Of a stretch of 64,000 nt of DNA, positions 56,705 through 64,000 are shown one piece after another. The notes beneath the pieces were generated by a model. It saw nothing but the letters and a program-made list of their open reading frames with translations, ran no database searches and had not been told where the DNA came from. Within the stretch, counting starts at the first letter, position 1. Every line of letters begins with the position of its first letter. Source of the stretch: Ottelia alismoides (Eukaryota; Streptophyta; Magnoliopsida; Alismatales; Hydrocharitaceae); the NCBI GenBank assembly GCA_037367405.1, contig JAZKJV010000384.1, positions 248,001 through 312,000 of the forward strand. Reading direction: 5' to 3'. Made by a program: the position numbers and the translations under genes.

Positions 56705-56979
56705 AACCCCCCATACCTCAGAAATTATTTCAACGCTCTACATCCAACTCAATTCATCACATGTCGAGGGTGCTTCATCACGCACCATTGAGTCTACCCT
56801 AGCGGACAATCTTATAAGGTTGCCTCTCATGTATATTGCATGCTTTCATATCGTGGACGTGTACGGGATTCAATGCCTCGCAAGGGTTGCACGATCATCT
56901 TTTTACTAGCACCACTAGATCTTACCACCTCGTACTGGTTATCACCTCCCAAAAACTATGTGATATTCACGATGGTTGC
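56705..56979. repeat. Spacer between solo LTR and gypsy element
   Basis: The last ~85 bp (CACTAGATCTTACCACCTC through ATTCACGATGGTTGC) resembles 48505-48580 (CGCTAGATTTTGCAACCTC through TTCACGATAGTTGTC). Both copies stop where a mobile element begins, so this looks like one repeat family split by insertions. No gene. Confidence 0.45.
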
Positions 56980-58140
56980 TGCCACAGGGCTAAAATCTCA
57001 ACACCGATTTTAAGACTAACCTGTGTGGCGTTAGCTAACTCATAGCTAACCAGCCTTCCCGAGTAGAACGGTCACGGACACGCTCCAACTCTTCTTGTAC
57101 TCCTGCTTGCTCATGTACCGACGATGCAACACAAGCACAAGCACGGAACTCCGGATCGCTAAAAAACACCCTCAAGAACACGGATAAGAACACTTAAGAA
57201 CTCACACAAGCACGGACACAAAGCTCTTTTTTATTAGAAGGCGAGATTCACTCTGAAGTGGGGTGTGTACAAATGAGCCCCCACCCCTCCTTATATAAGA
57301 CTCAAGGCAACTCAAGGGACACTCATTATAACTTTTACGATAATGATACATAAAGATACTAGAGATCCTTCGAGTTCTTCGACAACCCTTCGCGTTCTGC
57401 AGCAACTCTTCGTCTTCTCGCCTCTTCGACTCCCTCATTATCCTTTCGTTTTCTCGTACAGTTGACGCCACATCAATCACTCAGTCATCAGTACACTCGT
57501 GCTCCAATGTTTGATGATGCAACTTTGTCATAATTCACCGAGTGCCACTGAACACTCGATCTTTTGCCAAAAGGAACCTGCGATTACTAAACCCTTGTGT
57601 GGTAAATCCTTCCTTAGAGTTATACGTGCTAAGGGAAAGTCCTTCGGAACTTCGCTATTGTGGCCTCCAGACCACTCTCGTACATGTATTACCGAGCATG
57701 CTCGACAACCCTCATACTCAATACCTGCACCACTCCATGCCTTCTTGGATCGCCACACATCAATACCGATATCGTGCGCCTTCGTACGTATGCCTATGTG
57801 ATTGTACCGCATTGCACCTCAATGCCTACTTCTTCACTGCATATCGCCCTCTGCACTCGCATACGTACCCGTTGCGTGCATCTATCGTCATGTCAAGCAA
57901 TATTGTTTGTACTCGTTGCTCACACTGCCACAAGCTCCAGGACACACTACTACCGAGTCAGTGTCCTATGGGACGCTTCTCCATTGTCACATACGGTTGA
58001 GTCTCTAGACTCTCGTGGATAACCTCCAAAATACCCACGTATTCACAACTCCTCCTGAAGTCAGCTCCATCGATCATTTTCAAGCATCAGCTACGTGTCT
58101 GCACGATCATTCTCGATCACAGAATTTTGAGGTGTGATAA
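56980..58140 (-). repeat. 3' LTR of the gypsy element
   Basis: The low end TGCCACAGGGCTAAAATCTC matches TGTCACAGAGGTAAAATCTC of the 5' LTR, and similarity continues for about 370 bp. The high end GGTGTGATAA abuts GCCTCCCCCTCCTGAAG, which on the minus strand is a polypurine tract. So the full LTR is about 1.16 kb. The plus-strand frames over it match nothing. Confidence 0.65.
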
Positions 58141-58415
58141 GCCTCCCCCTCCTGAAGAATCAGTTGAGCATGCCTTCCTCAGCTAGTGTCTCATCACGAT
58201 CCTCCATCCGTTACACATCTCATGATGCTGCTCAATTGGAAGGATGGTGCAAGCTTGTACTGCCTCCCTTCCGACATCAGTTCTTCTCACGAGCAACCAC
58301 GTCCCTCCATGATTTGGCATTTGTCGTGAGAAATGGAGCTTCCTCGTTAGCTCATGTTCTCGATGTATCCCTCATGGATACAACATCTCTAATGGTGGAG
58401 TGTGGCAGCTCCGGC

Positions 58416-58603
58416 CATGGCCTCAAATTTCGGTCGAATTTCTGTCGAATATCGATATCAAGTCGAAATCAAAACTCGACCGAAATGACCGAAATATGGG
58501 GGTCCTAGTATAAAAAAATGACCGAAATTTCAGTCGAAATTCCACCAAAATTTTGTTTTGGTCGATATCGAAATGGTGACCGAAATCGATATTTAGGGCC
58601 TTG
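58416..58603. mobile_element. hAT-type MITE (188 bp) inside the gypsy element
   Basis: The ends are CATGGCCTCAAATTTCG and inverted GATATTTAGGGCCTTG. The flanking 8-bp repeats GCTCCGGC (58408-58415) and GCTCCAGC (58604-58611) differ by one base. Same family as 48582-48763. Confidence 0.8.
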
Positions 58604-58984
58604 GCTCCAGCTCCACATGTGGAGTATTATCCACGCTCGCTCGTTGTCCATCTCCATCATTTCTTGTGGACATACATGTGTCCTCGGAAATGAACACCTC
58701 TTGCGTTCCGAGCATCTTAAGTATCTTGCCTCCTGCAAGATCAATGGTGGAGTGGTTCGTCACCACTCCACCACCATGGACATGTAGCTTCTTGTCCATG
58801 GTGCATCGCCCTCCACAGCTCTGCATCTCCTTCTCGTGTACGAATGTTCTCATATCTGCAGCTTCGGTTGTGTGTCTCCAGCACACATGTTGGTGCTCAG
58901 CACGTACCTTCGCACTCATGTGCGTCCTCGATTGAGTCTTGGATCCTCTAAAGCTCTTTGCGGAAGAGTTACCTCCCTCCATCG

Positions 58985-60141
58985 AATACAAAGCTCCGAT
59001 TCAAAGTTTCATGAGGCGTACCATGCACATAGCACCGATTGTTCCCAAGCATACCTCAACTTTTTCTTCTTCCTCCTCGTCCGTACGAATAGCGTTGAGC
59101 TTCTCCTTCTTTGAGCACTTCCGCACCCAATGCGGTCTGTCGCATATGAAGCATCCCTTGTTCATGGGTTGCTTTTTCTTTTTCTTGGAGTACTCTCGTT
59201 CCTCCATAGGTGGATTTTAGGAAACACTTTTGCCCTTGTATTTCGATCGCGCCATCAGCTTGCCAGTGAACTCCTTCTCTTCAACGTTATGTCCTGGTTG
59301 GGCACCCTAGTCGACCAACGCATCTGCCACCACGATCGTTGAATTCAGGTACTTCATGCCATGCCTCCGCAGTTCAGCTTGCGCCCAGCTTTGTAACATG
59401 ATCAAGAAGTTGAACTTGTCCTCCTCTAACATTCCCTTGATGTCCAGAAGCAAAGACGTGGACTGCTTAATGTACTCACGAACAATGCCGTTTTGCTTTA
59501 GGCATCAAAGAGTGTATGGTCCATACGGTATTCTTAAGCAGGAACTGCACCTTCAGTTCTATGACTAGAACGTCCCACCAGGAGATCCCCAGTATTGCCT
59601 TGTTTGTTGTATGGCTCCTCCACCATAGTTTGGCATCGCTCGACATGTACATCGATGCCAAGCTCACCTTCTCGGTTTCCCTCATCTTGATCGCCTCGAA
59701 GTAAACTTCCATATCCCATGTGAAGTTTTCCAAATCCTTCGCACTCCGTATATCGTCGTTGCACCTCTGTGGAGCTTCCGTCATTCGCCATAACTTTCTT
59801 GATGAAGGAGATCTCACTACATAGATCCACCATCATCGTGTTGAACGCCTCCAGTTTGTCCTCCAAGGACTTGATATGCTTCGCTGGGCATTGGATCTCG
59901 TTCCCACATCTGATCCCTCTGAAGAATGACCCTCTAGGCATGCGATGTGGTGGGCATGAATCCCAATAATGGACTTCATCTCTGCCACTGTTTGCTCCAG
60001 TGCTCTGACATGCTCGGTGACACCCACCATCTTCGCTCTGTGATTGAAGACGTACTTGCGCCAACAAAAATTCTTTGCTCTTGCGATCTCAACGCACCAA
60101 CAGCCGCTCCTAGCTTTGCCCGCTTTCTTGGCATCGACCAA
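58985..60141 (-). pseudogene. Gypsy gag remnant
   Basis: Pieces in order on the minus strand: a coiled N-terminal part (VRALEQTVAEMKSIIGIH near 60000), the retrotransposon gag core LENFTWDMEVYFEAIKMRET and SLASMYMSSDAKLWWR (59600-59740), and a zinc knuckle CFICDRPHWVRKC near 59125-59165 followed by KxxxLNAI. Frameshifts and stops separate them. Confidence 0.8.
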
Positions 60142-60200
60142 GCTTTATGACCTGCTCTTTTGCTCTGATACCACTTCGTGCCAACGAATGGTATTGCTAA

Positions 60201-60212
60201 GCTCTGATACCA
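60201..60212 (-). promoter_or_regulatory. Primer binding site of the gypsy element
   Basis: On the minus strand TGGTATCAGAGC (initiator tRNA-Met type) lies two bases from the 5' LTR. A second identical 12-mer occurs at 60162-60173, 39 bp away. Confidence 0.8.
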
Positions 60213-60214
60213 CT

Positions 60215-60595
60215 TGTCACAGAGGTAAAATCTCAACACCGATTTTGAGACTAACCTATGCGGCGTTAGCTAAACCCTAACCAACCTTCAGGAGTAGAAT
60301 GATCACAGACATGCTCCAACTCTTCTCGTACTCCTGCTTACTCATGTACCGACGCACGAACACAAGCATGCGCACGAAACTCCGGATCGCTCAAGAACAC
60401 TCTGAAAAACACGCTTAAGAACGCTCAAGAACTCACACAAGCTATCACACAAGCACGGTCGCAAAGCTCTTCTCTTATTAGAAAGGGAGACTTGCTCTTG
60501 AGGGGAGTGTGTACAAATGAGCCACCACCTCTCCTTATATACAAGATTCAAAGCAACTCAAGGGACATTCATTATTACATCTACAATAATGATAG
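60215..60595 (-). repeat. Truncated 5' LTR of the gypsy element
   Basis: Matches the first ~370 bp of 56980-58140. Similarity stops at about 60595, so the promoter-side part of the LTR is missing. Confidence 0.75.
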
Positions 60596-61961
60596 GCAGT
60601 GACGGTTGGTTGATCGGATGTTGCGGACCCGCCCGAGGAAGGTGTTGGCCAGTAGGGTTGTTGGTGGAGTGTAAATGGGGAAGGTTGGAAGGGATAAAGG
60701 AGGAACTCACATGTTATGCACATGAATTTTTATTATTTATTATTTTTATTTTTTATATTTTAAATTAATTAAAAAAAATTCTTTTTTGCAAATAAACAAT
60801 CAAAAATAAATATCAAAAATGGGTGACACATGGCGGCTCCAAGAGCGACCACGTGTCAACTCCAGAAAATTCGATGAATAAAATCTGATATAAATATGAA
60901 AGAAATATCAAACAACCTAGGATCGAAAAGTTTTCTTCACGAAAGTTGCTCGTCTCGATGACGTCTACAACTTTCATGAAGGGACCAAGAGCAAAAGAGG
61001 TCATCTGTGCAAAATGGTATTTTTAGGGTGCTCTATGTACATAAAATACGTTGATTTTTTAGTTTTGAAAATTTTTTTGTGATTTTTAAGTAAGAGAAAA
61101 ATCGAGAAAAAATACAATAAAATAAAGGACACATATTTACATATTAATCTAATTTTTGGATTTTTATTAAATAAAAAAATAGAGAAATAAAATAAAGTTG
61201 AAAAAGTGAGATATTTGTACAGACTCACAAGAGACACTCAGACTCGATCAGTTTCTTTGATTTCAGTCTTATTTTGGATTTGGATTTTTGTGGATTTTAA
61301 TAAAACTTTCATCAAAGAATACAACGAAAAAGACATAAAAGAAAAAGGATTAAGTATGTGCATAAAAAGTCAAGTAAAAAAACGCTAAAATATACCATGC
61401 GTAAAAGAGGCCCAAAACCCAACTTTCACGTATGAGCTCCGATTTTTATGAAATGTTTTGAAGGTCTTTGAATATGTATTATTTTAAAAGTAAGTAGACC
61501 TAAATCGAACATTGTATGAGGAAGATATGAGCGCTTTGATTTGTCTATTCTGAAAGTTGGGTTTTGTCTCACCGATCAATTATTTGAGTTAGTAATTTTT
61601 TATATTTCTCTTTAAACGTGTTAATAATACGTACACAATGAAAGTGATTTGAGGTTAATTGGAGTTAACATGAATTAGTTAAAATGCATGAAATTAGGTA
61701 GAAATGTGAAGATGATTACGAATGCAATTATGCGTGTTAAAATGCAGATATTAATTTCAAGTGCATGAATGATAAAAATGCAAAATAAATGATGAAATGC
61801 AACTAATTACTCGGAAACGAAGCTCTGTTTATTCTTTTAGTATGACGAATCACGTATTCATCACTCCCCCCCCCCCCCCCCCCCGCTTGCACCGCTCTCG
61901 CTCCCGCTCCCTTTCCCACTCTCGCTCATTTCCCAAATTCTATCACTGATCCAAATAAGTG
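60596..61961. other. No gene; AT-rich sequence with a poly-C run
   Basis: No protein family or structural RNA is recognised. A run of about 19 C at 61866-61884 and a CT-rich stretch follow. The border at 61962 is where the LINE coding remnant stops abruptly. Confidence 0.45.
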
Positions 61962-63060
61962 TTATACACCAATTTCCCTTATGACAGCATCATTCTGAGT
62001 CCGATCTTTTCGTATAAGACCACGCATCCAACTTAGCATTTCCATTTCTGCTATTGGTATTCTCTGCACATGTCTACGGTTCACAGGACACCATTCTGAT
62101 CCACAGAGCACAACAACTTTTACGGCTGCTTTGTAATACTTTCCTTTGACTTTTGAAGGGATTTTCTTATCACAAAGAACAGTAAAGTCTCTTCTCCACT
62201 TTAGCCAACATGCATTTATTATATGAGTAACATCTCCATCAATTTTCCCTTCTTGTTGCAAAATAGATCCCAAGTATATAAAAGAATCTTTCTTCTGAAT
62301 GTTATCGACTCCGATCTTCACCTCAAGTCCTTCACCATTGTTTTCATCAAATGTGCACTCCATATATTCAGTCTTTGCCCTACTATATAAAATCCTTTAG
62401 TCTTTAAGGCATATCTCCAAACCCCCAGCTTCTCATTTACTACAACTCTTGTCTCATCAACGGACACAATATCATCGGTGAACAAACACCAAGATATCTC
62501 ATCCTGAATGTGACTAGCCAACTCGTCCATAATCAAAGTAAAAAGGAATGAACTCAACGTTGGACCTTAATACAGACCGATGCAGACGTTTCCAGTCTTC
62601 CCAGACTGGATCCTTACACAAGATGAAGCCTCATCATACATATCCATTATATGGTCAATGTATAGGACATGTACTAGTCTCCACCAAAATTCTCCACAAC
62701 ATCTCCCTTGGGACTGACTGAATCATGAGCCTTCTCCAAATCAATAAAAATCATATGAAGGTTCTTTTTAGCTTTATAAATCTCCATTGTTCTACTTAAC
62801 AAGTGCATAGTTTCAATAGTTAAGCGACCTAGCATGAATCCGTATTGATTTTCAGTTACTTTGAAAACTTGTCACAACCTTCTTTCGATGTCACGTTCTC
62901 AAATTTTCATAGTATAGTTCATTAATTTGATACCTCTATAATTCAAATAATTTTGGATGTCTTATTTACTCTTTTAAAGATACCCCACAATGCTTCTCCA
63001 TTCTTAAAATATTTTCTTGCATCGTCACATAACATTGAATAAATTTGTGGGTCAAGTCAA
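61962..63060 (-). pseudogene. RTE-type LINE reverse transcriptase fragment
   Basis: In order on the minus strand: QYGFMLGRLTIETMHLL and KKNLHMIFIDLEKAHDSVPR (62740-62860), GPTLSSFLFTLIMDELASHI with LFTDDIVSVDETR (62440-62570), then IYLGSILQQEGKIDGDV, WLKWRRDF, LCDKKIPSKVKGKYYKAAV and MLSWMRG (61970-62330). This is the plant RTE/LINE layout. The YADD-type motif reads FTDD, several frameshifts occur, and both ends are missing. Confidence 0.85.
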
Positions 63061-63407
63061 ACCACATTCACCTAGAATTCTCCAAAGTTCTATAAGTGAT
63101 GCAAACTACGTGTGCAATAACCTAAATGACAATTCAAGCAAAGGGAACTGTTGAAAATAAAACGACGAACGAGATAAATGATGCACGACAGGCCAAAATC
63201 AGCAACAAAATAGCCACGTTATTCGCGTTATAGCACAGATTTCGATCCACAAAAGTTAGGGCAAATAGACGAGTTAAGAATATTAGGAAAGTTATCACGA
63301 TATTGCAACTACTAGGGTCTCAACGATTCACCAAACCAAATCAACAATATCACAGTCCACAATACTAAGTTATACGGTGGAATAATATGCGGTAAAAGCA
63401 CTCATAC

Positions 63408-64000
63408 CACAACCGGCACGGGGGAAACATGACGCGCTTCAGATCTGGTCGGGTTGGCGGGAACTCGGAATTGCTGCAGCCGCGACTTCGGGCTGATCGC
63501 GGGGCCACAGATCTGCTGGTTAGCCTGGCCGCAGGCGGGGCTGTCGGGGTCGAAGTACTCCTGCGTAGCCGGGGTTGAGAGGGGCAAAGGCGCGGCGTCA
63601 GACGGCAGGAAACCAGCGAGGGCTGGGGTTGACAGTGGCGGCGTGGGGCTGGGTTTATGGAATAGTGGGGAAGTGGCGGGCTTTGGGAGGGGTAGGAGAG
63701 GCGTTAGCAGAGGTGGGAAGATGACAGGAGGTTGGACGTTGGGGGGGTTGAAGTGGGTGGTCGATGGGGGAGTCCGGTGGCGGTATGGGGAGGCGCGGAG
63801 GGGAGGCTGGTTGCAGCGGCGAGGCGGCGCGGGGAGGGACCTGTGGCGGCGCTGGCGAGTCGGCGGCGCTGGCGCGGGAGAGGCGTGCGGCGGGGAGGGG
63901 GGAAGGGGTTGGAGGCGGGAAGAGGAGAGGAGAGGGAGCGGGGTCGGGAGGAGAGGCAGAGGAGGAGAGGGGGGCGGCAGCCTGCGAGGGAGGAGAAGGG
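63408..64000 (-). CDS. Proline-rich exon of an unidentified gene, runs off the window
   Basis: From at least 63790 down to 63408 one minus-strand frame stays open. It carries Pro-rich text (FNPPNVQPPVIFPPLL, KPSPTPPLSTPALAGFLPSD) and then a less biased part (QEYFDPDSPACGQANQQICG, KSRLQQFRVPANPTRSEARH). It ends at GTTGTG|gtatgagt, a strong splice donor at 63408. Without the donor the frame stops at 63402. The start lies outside the window or further right. No family recognised; a GC-rich first exon or leader is possible. The LINE fragment would sit in its first intron. Confidence 0.4.

Larger units (their letters stand above)
56980..60595 (-). mobile_element. Gag-only Ty3/gypsy element with truncated 5' LTR
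   Basis: Minus-strand orientation. The 3' LTR is 56980-58140, the polypurine tract is next to it (58141-58157), the gag remnant is at 58985-60141, the primer site is at 60201-60212, and a truncated 5' LTR follows at 60215-60595. No protease, reverse transcriptase or integrase block is visible in the 2 kb interior. This would be a non-autonomous element dependent on another for pol. Because the 5' LTR is cut, no target duplication can be tested. Confidence 0.75.

Noticed and set aside
57499..58022. 100-152 aa plus-strand frames
   Set aside because: They fall in the gypsy 3' LTR on the wrong strand and have no family.

Overview
This window looks like nuclear DNA of a flowering plant, most likely a monocot. 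Exons are GC-rich (notably first exons), introns are AT-rich and filled with transposons, splice sites are canonical, and the repeats are typical plant families (Ty1/copia, Ty3/gypsy, hAT, Mutator-like, Tourist-like, RTE LINE and SINE). I cannot name the species. There is no bacterial, plastid or viral gene set, no tRNA or rRNA gene, and no CRISPR array.

All recognised host genes lie on the minus strand. From left to right they are: a two-exon steroid 5-alpha-reductase-family gene (556-3895); a diverged second copy of its first exon at 17689-18027; a two-exon class-3 lipase-like gene (21001-23749); a three-exon GTD-binding (DUF593, myosin-binding type) coiled-coil gene (33614-39528) with a 4.5 kb intron; the last three exons of a KIN-12-like kinesin (44398-47127); and the edge of a proline-rich exon that runs off the right end (63408-64000). 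I rebuilt the exon joins from phase-matched GT/AG sites and family motifs. They are not proven by transcripts.

The rest is mobile DNA in layers. The 4-13 kb stretch holds a family of Mutator-like fold-back elements with 9-bp target duplications, one nested in another. It also holds a 4.6 kb tandem array of about 13 units of roughly 355 bp, each carrying one arm of such an element. At 25441-32797 lies a broken Ty1/copia element with 145-bp LTRs and a perfect 5-bp target duplication, itself split by a 2.3 kb inverted-repeat insertion. At 48907-56699 a solo LTR with a perfect 5-bp target duplication holds two related hAT elements, one with a decayed transposase gene and one without, each with a perfect 8-bp target duplication. 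Next to it (56980-60595) is a gag-only gypsy element with a truncated 5' LTR, then an RTE-type LINE fragment (61962-63060).

The named genes look functionally unrelated (lipid or steroid reduction, lipid hydrolysis, myosin cargo binding, cytokinesis kinesin). I see no operon-like or clustered pathway. The most unusual local architectures are the duplicated first exon that could share a downstream exon, the MITE-arm satellite array between the two first exons, and the hAT pair with dense palindromic subterminal motifs inside one solo LTR.
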